From: Chloroflexota bacterium
GTDB taxonomy: Bacteria; Chloroflexota; UBA11872; VXNJ01
Assembly: GCA_026708165.1 (NCBI GenBank)
Contig: JAPOVO010000345.1
Span: 1 to 7,979, forward strand
Reading direction: 5' to 3'
Length of the DNA stretch: 7,979 bases
Both the position numbers and the translations under genes were made by a program. Below the pieces are notes generated by a model, which ran no database searches, had not been told where the DNA came from, and saw only the letters and a program-made list of their open reading frames with translations. Below are positions 1-6,227 of the stretch, one piece after another (the stretch's first letter is position 1; each line of letters begins with the position of its first letter).

Positions 1-596
1 CTGCCTCCGCCCCGAAGGTAAAGCGACATGGCGCCGGAGCCGTCGGAGCCCAGCACGCTCTTGAGAACTCCCCCGCCAGAATCCGATTTCCGCAAAACGG
101 CAGCCCCGGCGGCGTCGCCGAAGAGAACGCAGGTCGCACGGTCGCTCCAGTCAACGACGCGAGACATAGTCTCCGCCCCGACAAGCAAGACGTTGTCGAC
201 ATGACCGCTCACGATCAAGCCGTCGGCCAGCGCCAGTCCCGATAGGAATCCAGTGCAAGCGGAATTGATGTCGATGGCGGCGGCGTTCGTGGCGCCTAGG
301 GCGTCTTGAAGAAGATTCGAAACGGCGGGAAAGCCGAAATCGGGCGTAAGGGTCGCAACGATGATCATCTCGATATCTTCGGGACTAAGATCCGCCGTAT
401 CGAAAGCCTGCTGCGAGGCTTCGAGCGCAAGAGTGAAAGTTGATTCATCCTCACTGGCTATTCGGCGCTCGCGAATCCCGGTGCGTGTGCGGATCCAATC
501 GTCGGTCGTGTCCACGATTAGTTCGAGGTCTCTGTTTGTACGCACTTGGTTCGGCAGTGACATGCCCCAACCCGTGATTACGGTGGATCGGTCCAA
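1..596 (-). CDS. fabH: Beta-ketoacyl-ACP synthase III (FabH), C-terminal part beyond window
   Basis: FabH condenses acetyl-CoA (or another short acyl-CoA) with malonyl-ACP to start type II fatty acid synthesis in the cytoplasm. The first 198 residues are visible and read without a stop to the window edge. They carry the FabH N-terminal pattern LPNQVRTNRDLE (14-25) and DDWIRTRTGIRERRI (32-46), the nucleophile motif NSACTGF with the catalytic cysteine at residue 114, and the thiolase-fold glycine-rich segment FGDAAGAAVL. The catalytic His and Asn of the family lie in the missing part. I chose the TTG at 594-596 because GGGGAGGAA sits 2 bases before it (GGAGG core 4 bases before) and the protein then begins four residues before the conserved VITGWG strand. 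The only nearby in-frame ATG, at residue 12, would delete that strand. The gene is divergent from fabF across 224 bases, so the two may share control. Substrate preference (acetyl or branched) cannot be read here. Confidence 0.95.
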   Translation of the reverse strand, partial: MDRSTVITGWGMSLPNQVRTNRDLELIVDTTDDWIRTRTGIRERRIASEDESTFTLALEASQQAFDTADLSPEDIEMIIVATLTPDFGFPAVSNLLQDALGATNAAAIDINSACTGFLSGLALADGLIVSGHVDNVLLVGAETMSRVVDWSDRATCVLFGDAAGAAVLRKSDSGGGVLKSVLGSDGSGAMSLYLRGGG

Positions 597-598
597 GA

Positions 599-607
599 TT
601 CCTCCCC
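599..607 (-). promoter_or_regulatory. Ribosome binding site of fabH
   Basis: On the minus strand the bases read GGGGAGGAA, a near-perfect Shine-Dalgarno match whose GGAGG core ends four bases before the TTG at 596. It decides the start, because no ATG or GTG in frame fits the family N-terminus. Confidence 0.75.
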
Positions 608-725
608 GATGCGGACAGCGGCGCTCAAACTGGGCGCAGCCATTGTTAGAGGAGCATGCCAGCCGGCGACACGAGAGTATATGCGGTAGAAATCAATGAT
701 GCTTGCGAGGCAGGAACTCCGCCGT

Positions 726-734
726 TGATATAAT
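726..734 (+). promoter_or_regulatory. Candidate extended -10 promoter for fabF
   Basis: The sequence TGATATAAT is a perfect extended -10 element (TGN plus TATAAT). It lies 87 bases before the fabF start, in an otherwise GC-rich divergent region. The best -35-like hexamer, TTGCGA at 703-708, is 20 bases away, which is too far for normal spacing, but extended -10 promoters can work without a good -35. Transcription would begin near 741 and give a leader of about 80 bases. That leader contains a small possible hairpin, GCCGG 765-769 with CCGGC 778-782. A weaker TATACT on the opposite strand (676-681) could serve fabH. Confidence 0.5.
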
Positions 735-820
735 TTGACGCTGTCGGGTTCAGCAAAGTTTCTCGCCGGTCTGCAATCCGGCCCGTCGCGTTGATGATTC
801 TCCGGACTGGATAGCCGCCC

Positions 821-2059
821 TTGGCATTCGATATCGCCATAACTGGAATGGGCGCCTTGACGCCGCTCGGTGCAGGCGTGGACTCCATGTGGCAAGGCCT
901 TTTGGCGGGAAAGTCGGGGATCGATCGGATAACCATCTTCGATCCTTCGAGTTTTCCGTGCCAGATCGCCGGTGAGGTTCCCGACTTCGATCCGGCCGCG
1001 GCCGTCGGAAGCCGGCTCGCGCGGCGTACTGACCGATACGTACAGTTCAGCATCGTTGCCGCGAAACAGGCGCTTGAAGATTCAGGACTGGATATCGCCG
1101 ACGGGCTTCGAGATCGAGTTGGCGTTTATATCGGCAGCGGAATCGGCGGAATTACCACCTTCTACGAGCAAACTCTGGTCCTCAAAGATCGAGGCCACCG
1201 GCGCGTATCTCCGTTTCTGATTCCGATGATGATTCCCAACATGGCGTCCGGCCAGGTCGCTATCGAAGTGGGCGCGACTGGTCCGAATATGGCGCATGTT
1301 TCAGCCTGCGCTTCGGGAGCGCATGCAATTGGCGAAGCCGCTCAGGCTATCGCCAGAGGTGACGCGGTGGCCATGGTGGCCGGAGGCTCCGAAGCCGCGA
1401 TTACGCCGGTCGGCCTGGCGGGGTTCTGCCAAGGCAGGGCGCTCAGCACGGGAAGTAACAACGATCCCGAGTCGGCCTCGCGGCCGTTCGACGCGCTACG
1501 CGACGGATTCGTTCCATCCGAGGGCGCCGGGGTTTTGATCCTGGAGGACATGGAGTTCGCTCGAAGCCGGGGAGCGCGAATACATGCCCGGTTGACGGGC
1601 TACGGAGCAAGCGCCGACGCATTTCACATCACTGCGCCGCCCGACGATGGCGCCGGCGCCGTCCAATCGATGGAGCGGGCGCTGGCCGCGGCGGGAGTCG
1701 CCGCTTCGGACGTGGACTATATCAACGCCCATGGGACTTCGACGCCGTTGGGCGACATTGCCGAGACCGCCGCGGTGAAGCGGGTATTCGGAAATGGGGC
1801 CGGGAGCGTTCCTGTCAGCTCGACCAAGTCCATGCTGGGGCACTTGATCGGAGCGGCTGGCTCGACCGAAGCCATCATTTGCGTCAAAGCGCTGCAGGAT
1901 GGCGTCGTGCCGCCGACCACAAACTATGAGAATCCTGATCCGAAATGCGATCTGGACTATGTTCCGGGATCTCCACGGGAGCTGCGATTGGAGACCGTCC
2001 TGAGCAACAGCTTTGGATTCGGCGGGCAGAATTCGTCGCTGATCTTTCGTTCGGCTTAG
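821..2059 (+). CDS. fabF: Beta-ketoacyl-ACP synthase II (FabF)
   Basis: FabF condenses malonyl-ACP with a growing acyl-ACP, elongating fatty acids in the cytoplasm. The 412-residue product is the usual family length and aligns end to end: ITGMGALTPLG (7-17), the nucleophile loop VSACASGAHAIG with Cys163, NAHGTSTPLGD with His304, KSMLGHLIGAAGS with Lys336 and His341, and the C-terminal gate NSFGFGG with Phe400. The Cys-His-His triad is complete, so the enzyme should be active, unlike chain-length-factor relatives that lack the cysteine. The start is the TTG at 821: an in-frame TAG lies at 812-814 and the next ATG (848) would remove the first beta strand. The Shine-Dalgarno match is weak. It leads the series fabF-accB-bioY, with 41 bases before accB. 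FabB (KAS I) is less likely given the overall FabF-like pattern, but the two families are close. Confidence 0.96.
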   Translation: MAFDIAITGMGALTPLGAGVDSMWQGLLAGKSGIDRITIFDPSSFPCQIAGEVPDFDPAAAVGSRLARRTDRYVQFSIVAAKQALEDSGLDIADGLRDRVGVYIGSGIGGITTFYEQTLVLKDRGHRRVSPFLIPMMIPNMASGQVAIEVGATGPNMAHVSACASGAHAIGEAAQAIARGDAVAMVAGGSEAAITPVGLAGFCQGRALSTGSNNDPESASRPFDALRDGFVPSEGAGVLILEDMEFARSRGARIHARLTGYGASADAFHITAPPDDGAGAVQSMERALAAAGVAASDVDYINAHGTSTPLGDIAETAAVKRVFGNGAGSVPVSSTKSMLGHLIGAAGSTEAIICVKALQDGVVPPTTNYENPDPKCDLDYVPGSPRELRLETVLSNSFGFGGQNSSLIFRSA

Positions 2060-2100
2060 GAAGCGTTGGAAACTCCATGCTGGACCGGTGACAGCGACTG

Positions 2101-2574
2101 ATGCCAGGACTAGCAACCCTCGCCCGGACACTCCTTGACCGCGTTCGCAATACAGCCGTGCGCGAGATCGAGGTCACGCACCGCGGACTGCGCATCCGGC
2201 TTCGAAAAGGCGCGGGAGTCGTCGACAGACCCAGGAAAGTGCGCGAGATACCCGCGACGGTGCCCGAACCGGCCGCTGTCGACGAAAGCGCTGGTCTTGT
2301 CGACATCGCCACACCCGTGACGGGCGTCTTCTACCGGGCGCCGATTCCGGGTGGAGAGCCATTCGTCTCTGAAGGCGACGTTGTTCATGAAGGCCAGGTC
2401 ATCGGCGTCGTCGAAGCGATGAAGATATTCAACGAGGTCGTGGCCCACATGGCGGGCAAGCTCGTCAGATTCATAGTGCAGGATGGAGAAGAAGTTCAGG
2501 AAGGCGGCACCGTCTCGCTGATAAGACCGCAAGACGCCGCGACGTCCAGGTCCAATGGACCGACCTATGCCTAG
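2101..2574 (+). CDS. accB: Biotin carboxyl carrier protein of acetyl-CoA carboxylase (AccB/BCCP)
   Basis: AccB carries the biotin that shuttles carboxylate from biotin carboxylase to carboxyltransferase when acetyl-CoA carboxylase makes malonyl-CoA. The protein has 157 residues, typical for BCCP. An N-terminal helical/strand segment (about 7-36, ending EIEVTHRGLRIRLRKG) matches the AccB N-domain. A short Pro/Ala-rich linker follows (about 43-65). The biotinyl domain (about 68-143) contains VTGVFYRAPIPGGEPF and the biotinylation motif EAMKIFNEV, with target Lys108. The insertion after FYRAP resembles the thumb of AccB-type domains and argues against a pyruvate carboxylase or decarboxylase domain. 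ATG 2101 is preferred because an in-frame TGA lies at 2089-2091. The ribosome binding site is poor. accC, which normally follows accB, is absent, and bioY takes that place. Confidence 0.95.
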   Translation: MPGLATLARTLLDRVRNTAVREIEVTHRGLRIRLRKGAGVVDRPRKVREIPATVPEPAAVDESAGLVDIATPVTGVFYRAPIPGGEPFVSEGDVVHEGQVIGVVEAMKIFNEVVAHMAGKLVRFIVQDGEEVQEGGTVSLIRPQDAATSRSNGPTYA

Positions 2575-2579
2575 AGGAG
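2573..2579 (+). promoter_or_regulatory. Ribosome binding site of bioY overlapping the accB stop codon
   Basis: AGAGGAG lies 7 bases before the GTG start at 2587, and the accB stop codon TAG (2572-2574) shares bases with it. A ribosome terminating on accB therefore ends on the bioY binding site, an arrangement expected to couple translation of the two genes. It also supports GTG 2587 over the in-frame ATG at 2599. Confidence 0.7.
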
Positions 2580-2586
2580 CAGCCAA

Positions 2587-3177
2587 GTGTTGAAGGGTAT
2601 GGCCGGACGTCGCGGCGCAGCGGTTCTGGCGGACGAAAACAAGATCGTCCGCGACGCAGGCCTTGTCGTCGGCGGGAGTCTGTTGCTGGCGCTGTGCGCT
2701 CAGATTTCGATCCCGCTTTGGTTCACGCCGGTACCGATAACTGGCCAGACCCTTGGCGTTCTGCTTATCGGCGCCGCGCTGGGGAGCCGCCGCGGCGCGC
2801 TCGCGATAATCCTGTATCTGATTGAAGGCGGCTCCGGGCTCCCATTTTTCGCGGGCGGCGGTTCGGGATGGGCCGCATTCTCCGGACCCACCGGCGGATA
2901 CCTGATCGGGTTTGTCGCGGCTGCCTACGTCGTGGGGTGGCTGGCCGAGCGCGGATGGGACCGGCGATTCTGGACTGCTGCCGCGGCTATGCTGGCGGCG
3001 GAATTCGTCATCTATCTGTTCGGCGTGCCCTGGCTGGCCTACTTTGTCGGAGCCGCTGACGCGCTGCCTAAGGGAATGTTCCCGTTCATACCGGGCGACA
3101 TCATCAAGCTGGTCATCGCCGCGCTGGTCCTGCCGTCGACCTGGAATCTCGTCGGGCGGCAGCGGAAATCCGGTTAG
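2587..3177 (+). CDS. bioY: Biotin transporter BioY (S component of ECF transporter)
   Basis: BioY is an integral membrane protein that binds and imports biotin, alone or with the shared EcfA/EcfT energising module. The 196-residue protein has the family length and about six hydrophobic segments (near 24-43, 49-66, 70-80, 101-120, 128-155 and 166-184). BioY signatures are clear: PVPITGQTLGVLL (48-60), GGSGLPFF (81-88) followed by a glycine-rich loop, GPTGGYLIGF (100-109) and PFIPGDIIK (166-174). The GTG at 2587 is chosen on the strength of the AGAGGAG site; ATG 2599 is the alternative, and the first roughly 20 residues are polar and not conserved. It lies 12 bases after accB and probably shares its mRNA, which links biotin uptake to the biotin-requiring carboxylase. 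No ecfA/ecfT or biotin synthesis gene is visible, and I found no BirA-type palindrome. Confidence 0.94.
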   Translation: MLKGMAGRRGAAVLADENKIVRDAGLVVGGSLLLALCAQISIPLWFTPVPITGQTLGVLLIGAALGSRRGALAIILYLIEGGSGLPFFAGGGSGWAAFSGPTGGYLIGFVAAAYVVGWLAERGWDRRFWTAAAAMLAAEFVIYLFGVPWLAYFVGAADALPKGMFPFIPGDIIKLVIAALVLPSTWNLVGRQRKSG

Positions 3178-3220
3178 GTCCCAAAGATGAGGAAGCGGCT
3201 CGATAATGCGGTTGCTGATT

Positions 3221-3248
3221 TTGGGCAGACCCATCTGATATGTACAAT
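3221..3248 (+). promoter_or_regulatory. Candidate sigma70-type promoter for acpP
   Basis: TTGGGC (3221-3226), a 16-base spacer and TACAAT (3243-3248) form a plausible housekeeping promoter in the 183-base gap between bioY and acpP. Transcription would start near 3255, leaving a leader of about 105 bases. That leader includes a small hairpin, GCCTC 3313-3317 with GAGGC 3323-3327. A separate promoter fits acpP, which is normally needed in large amounts. Confidence 0.45.
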
Positions 3249-3348
3249 CACCGCTGTAAACATGCGCTTCCTAGATTCACGCGAATGAACCGTATGGCGC
3301 ATAGAAATACAAGCCTCCGACCGAGGCCACGGGCCCGCCTAGAAGCGC

Positions 3349-3354
3349 AAGGAG
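3349..3354 (+). promoter_or_regulatory. Ribosome binding site of acpP
   Basis: AAGGAG, a full Shine-Dalgarno core, ends six bases before the TTG at 3361. It supports this non-ATG start and suggests strong translation. Confidence 0.75.
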
Positions 3355-3360
3355 AGAGCT

Positions 3361-3612
3361 TTGGCAGTATTTGATGATGTGGTCGAGGTAATCTCGAAAA
3401 CTCTCAAGGGAGTTGACGCGTCCAGCATTACGACGGAAACCCGGTTCGAGGCCGATCTGAACGCCGACTCTCTCGATCTCGTCGAGTTGATAATGGAGCT
3501 GGAAGAGCACTACGACCTCGCTATTCCCGACGAGGACGCTCAGAGCATTTCAACCGTCGGCGACGCTGTTGCTTACGTCGAGAAGCGTCAAGCCGAAGAG
3601 GCGGGCGGCTAG
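3361..3612 (+). CDS. acpP: Acyl carrier protein (AcpP)
   Basis: AcpP carries acyl chains as thioesters on a 4'-phosphopantetheine arm during fatty acid synthesis. The 83-residue acidic protein has the family size and four-helix pattern. The phosphopantetheine site is in ADLNADSLDLVELIMELEE, with modified Ser37 in the DSL motif at the start of the recognition helix. TTRFEADL before it and IPDEDAQSISTVGDAVAYV after it are typical of bacterial AcpP. The start is the TTG at 3361 behind AAGGAG. The gene probably has its own promoter although it follows bioY on the same strand. Proximity to fabF and fabH favours the housekeeping fatty-acid carrier over a secondary-metabolism carrier. No clear intrinsic terminator is seen after the stop. 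Confidence 0.96.
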   Translation: MAVFDDVVEVISKTLKGVDASSITTETRFEADLNADSLDLVELIMELEEHYDLAIPDEDAQSISTVGDAVAYVEKRQAEEAGG

Positions 3613-3653
3613 GGCTCTTCACGCGCCGATGCCGTCGCTCCGAGCGCCGGAAC

Positions 3654-3801
3654 CGTCGTTCCGTGCCGCCCCGTACTGTCGTGCCGAGCCAAGCCGTGGA
3701 ATCTGCTCTCCGATGGACGTCCGAAAGTTTCCCTCGCTGTAGCCTGTGCGGAGCTCGCCTGCCGTGAGCCTGTCGAACCGGTAGAAGCGCTCGTAATGAC
3801 G
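3654..3801. repeat. Probable degenerate dispersed repeat in the acpP-flavin reductase gap
   Basis: The 322 bases between acpP and the next gene (3613-3934) hold no credible gene. Within them CGTCGTTCC at 3654-3662 and AATGACG at 3795-3801 form imperfect inverted ends (CGTCGTT against CGTCATT). The segment TGAGCCTGTCGAA (3765-3777) is the reverse complement of TTCGACAGGCTCA, a core I recall from dispersed intergenic repeats in several high-GC bacterial genomes. The resemblance is from memory and the unit is degraded, so its boundaries are a guess. The rest of the gap shows no other recognisable feature. Confidence 0.35.
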
Positions 3802-3934
3802 ATGGAAGCGTCCCCTCATCCCGATCGCGGACCTTCCGGAAACATCACGTGAGCCTGATTTCAACTGGTACGCTTGCGCTCGTCTGTGTTGAAATTGGCG
3901 CGACACGAAATCGGCCAGGAAGAGGTACTCTGGA

Positions 3935-4417
3935 TTGGACGGCCCCACCGACGCTTTTCGCGACGTAATGCGAAGCTTCCCGACCGGCGTGACCGTGGTC
4001 GGGTCGGCCCACGGCGGGGAGAAGCGGGGGATGACCGTCAACTCCTTCACGTCCGTCTCGCTGAATCCCCCTACGGTCCTCATCTGCATCACCAAGGAAT
4101 CCGGGTGTCACCCCGTAATCGAGAACTCGGGGGTCTTCTCGGTTAGCGTGCTCGCCGAAAACCAGAGCGAGCTGTCCAGCAAGTTCGCCGATCACGACGA
4201 AGTGGACGTACATCGATTCGTGGGCGTCGATCACCGCGTGGGGGTCTTGGGAGTCCCGCTGGTCGACGGAGCTATTGCGGAGCTTGAATGCGCGGTCGAA
4301 GACAGCCTCGGCTCGGGCGATCACACGGTGTTTGTTGGCAAGGTGATGTCGGCAAAAGTCACGTCCGACGAGTTCCCGCTGGTCTTCCATCGATCGGGTT
4401 ACGCGAAGGTGGGCTAA
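3935..4417 (+). CDS. Flavin reductase-like, FMN-binding split-barrel protein
   Basis: Members of this family (HpaC/DIM6-NTAB type) bind FMN or FAD and use NAD(P)H to reduce it, usually supplying free reduced flavin to a partner monooxygenase. The 160-residue protein matches the family length and order: AFRDVMRSFPTGVTVV (7-22), the flavin-contact segment GMTVNSFTSVSLNPP (32-46), SVSVLAENQ (69-77), GDHTVFVGKV (128-137) and the closing PLVFHRSGY (148-156). The TTG at 3935 is the only reasonable start. An in-frame TGA lies at 3890-3892, no ATG or GTG occurs between it and the conserved N-terminus, and AGGAAGAGG ends 9 bases upstream. No monooxygenase or other partner is in the window, so substrate and role are open; some relatives are flavin-dependent oxidoreductases rather than reductases. 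It is convergent with the aconitase X genes and has its own terminator. Confidence 0.88.
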   Translation: MDGPTDAFRDVMRSFPTGVTVVGSAHGGEKRGMTVNSFTSVSLNPPTVLICITKESGCHPVIENSGVFSVSVLAENQSELSSKFADHDEVDVHRFVGVDHRVGVLGVPLVDGAIAELECAVEDSLGSGDHTVFVGKVMSAKVTSDEFPLVFHRSGYAKVG

Positions 4418-4435
4418 GCCGCCGCCGACTGACCG

Positions 4436-4470
4436 TCCGGTTCCGCTTATCGGGACGCCGGATTTCTTCT
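4436..4470 (+). terminator. Intrinsic terminator of the flavin reductase gene
   Basis: TCCGGTTCCG (4436-4445) pairs with CGGGA (4451-4455) and CCGGA (4458-4462) around the loop CTTAT, with a CG bulge and one G-T pair. The 10-bp stem is followed at once by TTTCTTCT (4463-4470). It lies 18 bases after the flavin reductase stop and ends at the stop of the convergent gene. Read from the other strand it lacks a T tract, so it should act mainly on rightward transcripts. Confidence 0.7.
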
Positions 4471-4898
4471 CAACGCCAAAGCCCCACGGTCCCCTGTTGC
4501 GGGTCCATTCTCACCCAGTCGCCGGTTCTAACGACCTGATGCGCGGGTGGGAGTAGTCCTTGCATGATTGGGACCCCCGCAAGGATGGCTCCCTGAACGA
4601 TCACCGGATTGGTCGAGTGCAGGATGATCCCCAGCGGCGCGACGCCGCGTGACGCCATCTCGCGGAGCATCCAGGACGTCGCGATTCCGCCCTTCGAGAC
4701 CGGCGCAATGAGAATGACGCCCACGACGCTCTCGCCAAACAGGTCGTGTTCTTTGCGTGAAAACACTCCCCGCTCGCGATTCAGGTCGTAGCGGGCGCTG
4801 AAGCCGTGTTGCGATACCAAGGCCCGTCCCTCGGCCCTTGGTCCGTATCCGGGCTGTCCGGTCAACACGAGATCGGGATCGCGGGAGCGGGTGTTCAC
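4470..4898 (-). CDS. Aconitase X small (swivel) subunit, DUF126 family
   Basis: This is the swivelling domain that closes over the active site of aconitase X-type dehydratases. In archaea the two-subunit form dehydrates phosphomevalonate; some bacterial forms dehydrate cis-3-hydroxy-L-proline. The 142 residues show the family pattern: a basic N-terminal strand, GPRAEGRALVS, the loop VSKGGIATSWML in the place of the conserved serine-containing glycine-rich loop, then GVAPLGIIL and VQGAILAGVPIM. I chose the GTG at 4898. It overlaps the large-subunit stop as GTGA, and AGGA lies 7 bases upstream. The adjacent GTG (4901) is nearly as good. A longer reading from an ATG at 4934 is open but adds residues with no family likeness. 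Overlap with the large subunit implies co-translation. The loop is less glycine/serine-rich than in relatives I recall, so the substrate may differ. Confidence 0.88.
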   Translation of the reverse strand: MNTRSRDPDLVLTGQPGYGPRAEGRALVSQHGFSARYDLNRERGVFSRKEHDLFGESVVGVILIAPVSKGGIATSWMLREMASRGVAPLGIILHSTNPVIVQGAILAGVPIMQGLLPPAHQVVRTGDWVRMDPQQGTVGLWR

Positions 4899-6136
4899 CA
4901 CGGAATCCTGCCGGTCACCGCAGCCTCGACGCAAACGCTCGTCGGCCGGAACACCGGATCGAAGCCGTAACCGGCGATGATGTTGGCCAGCTTGGCCGAG
5001 TCGGTAACCAGGGTGCGGTAGCCGAACGTCTCGGCAAGCTCGTGGGGAGCCATCAGGTAGAAGCAGACGCCCGTCAGCAGCCGCGCGCCGGACTTCTCGA
5101 TTGAGCGGGCGTATCCGAGACGCTCCGCTTCCGCTTTGACCATCGCGCTCGTGGTCACGTAAACGCGGGTAACCGGGCTGACGGTGTTGCCGTCGAACAG
5201 CGATGCCAGCTCCGCCAGTTCGGCTAGAGAGAGCTGTGGAGCGGAAAAGACCACCAGGTCCGGCTTCTCAACGTCCGCCTGAAAACCGCCGTATACCCCC
5301 GCTATGTCACCCGGATTGACCACGAACCTCTCGACCGGCTCGATTCCCCCAAACGCCTCGGCTTCGGTCCTGGCCTCCGGGGTGACACCGACGAGATGGA
5401 ACATGCCGACCGAGCCGTAGCTCGCCATCGCCGCGCCTAGCTGCTTGAGATCGTCCGCGGATGGGCGCAGTCCGTCCCCGACCAGCGCCGGGACCTTCCA
5501 GTAGTCGTTGACGCGCCGGCCGATGAGGCATCCCAATGCACCCCAGTCCGATCTTTGGGACGGGCGGTCTTTCACCTCGACGCGGACCGTGGCTCGCCGG
5601 TGTTCGGGCAGATGAAACCCGTAACGCGGAACCCTTCCGGTGATCGACGCCGCCACCGCCGCCGGACCCGCCTCGAAGTTCGACCGCGCGCCTGCGACCG
5701 AGTTGGCATAGATCACCGTCCCGGTATCCCCCCACGCCAAATGCTCTCCGTAGACCGGGTTGTCCACCGTCTGGTAGTTGATACACGAATCGCACCGCCG
5801 CGCGCCCATTCGGTCGAATGCGTCTACGATGCCACGCTCGCGCTCGGTCCAGATCGGCCGCTGTCCCACCTCCGCCGCCCGCTCGAAATCGACGCTGCGA
5901 GGATTCGTGGTCGTGGGAATTGCACACCGCGCCCCCAGCGAAGATAAGTGACTCATGAATTCGATACCGTCGTCGCGCAGCGCCTCGGCGTCGGCGGCTA
6001 CGTGGGCCGACCTCACCGGCACGAAGTCTTCGGTCCCGAAGAAGTCTCCGAGTTCGAGCTGGAACTCGATTGCCCAGCGCGCGGCCTCGCCGTGGTCTCC
6101 ATCGAGCAGCGCCTGCTCTTGGGGTGTCAGTTCGAT
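4895..6136 (-). CDS. Aconitase X large (catalytic) subunit, DUF521 family, start codon unusual
   Basis: This is the Fe-S catalytic subunit of an aconitase X dehydratase. Conserved features include PVRSAHV, PTTTNPRSVDF, a long block from CDSCINYQ through GEHLAWGDTGTVIYANSV and GARSNFEAGP, then TGRVPRYGFH, a central GMFHLVGVTPEA, and C-terminal LVTDSAKLAN and SVCVEAAVTGRIP. Counting from 6136, cysteines fall at 71, 115, 118, 203, 358 and 402; some should ligate the cluster. Recognisable N-terminal family sequence (ELTPQEQALLDGDHGEAAR, then LGDFFGTEDF) extends 38 codons upstream of the first ordinary start, GTG 6022. No ATG, GTG or TTG lies between the in-frame TGA (6152-6154) and that GTG. I therefore give 6136 (codon ATC) as the homology-based limit; CTG at 6130 is an alternative. 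From 6136 it would be 413 residues, within the expected range. It is divergent from an MFS transporter. Confidence 0.88.
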   Translation of the reverse strand: MELTPQEQALLDGDHGEAARWAIEFQLELGDFFGTEDFVPVRSAHVAADAEALRDDGIEFMSHLSSLGARCAIPTTTNPRSVDFERAAEVGQRPIWTERERGIVDAFDRMGARRCDSCINYQTVDNPVYGEHLAWGDTGTVIYANSVAGARSNFEAGPAAVAASITGRVPRYGFHLPEHRRATVRVEVKDRPSQRSDWGALGCLIGRRVNDYWKVPALVGDGLRPSADDLKQLGAAMASYGSVGMFHLVGVTPEARTEAEAFGGIEPVERFVVNPGDIAGVYGGFQADVEKPDLVVFSAPQLSLAELAELASLFDGNTVSPVTRVYVTTSAMVKAEAERLGYARSIEKSGARLLTGVCFYLMAPHELAETFGYRTLVTDSAKLANIIAGYGFDPVFRPTSVCVEAAVTGRIPW

Positions 6137-6154
6137 GCGGCTACCGCTCGCTCA

Positions 6155-6183
6155 TTGCGATTCGCGGCGGAACCAGTGATAAC
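6155..6183 (+). promoter_or_regulatory. Candidate promoter for the MFS transporter gene
   Basis: TTGCGA (6155-6160), 17 bases and GATAAC (6178-6183) each match the sigma70 hexamers at four of six positions with ideal spacing. A start near 6190 would leave a leader of under 40 bases. It overlaps the region just upstream of the aconitase X genes. I saw no comparable promoter on the opposite strand. Confidence 0.3.
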
Positions 6184-6227
6184 GCGTCGGTTGCATGTAA
6201 CGTCCGTATGGGGCAACGTAGACCATC

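Noticed and set aside
735..763. TTGACG at 735-740 as a -35 box for a second fabF promoter
   Set aside because: No acceptable -10 hexamer lies 16-18 bases downstream.
1496..2131. Leftward open frame of 211 codons opposite the fabF 3' half
   Set aside because: It lies wholly against conserved fabF sequence and shows no family features.
3180..3225. CCCAAA / TTTGGG inverted repeat after bioY as a terminator
   Set aside because: The loop would be 34 bases, the stem is weak and no T tract follows.
2110..3234. Long leftward open frame (374 codons) antisense to accB and bioY
   Set aside because: Its product is rich in Arg, Gln, Asp and Gly with no domain pattern, as expected from the complement of GC-rich genes. 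The rightward frames match accB and bioY throughout.
3254..3264. TGTAAACA-like sequence before acpP as a BirA operator half-site
   Set aside because: The inverted partner half-site expected for BirA is missing and the site does not precede bioY.
3619..4390. Overlapping leftward frames opposite and upstream of the flavin reductase
   Set aside because: They lack recognisable motifs, and the rightward gene has complete flavin reductase signatures and a terminator.
5307..5927. Leftward open frame in another phase inside the aconitase X large subunit
   Set aside because: Glycine/arginine-rich translation typical of an out-of-phase reading; the overlapping frame carries the conserved family blocks.
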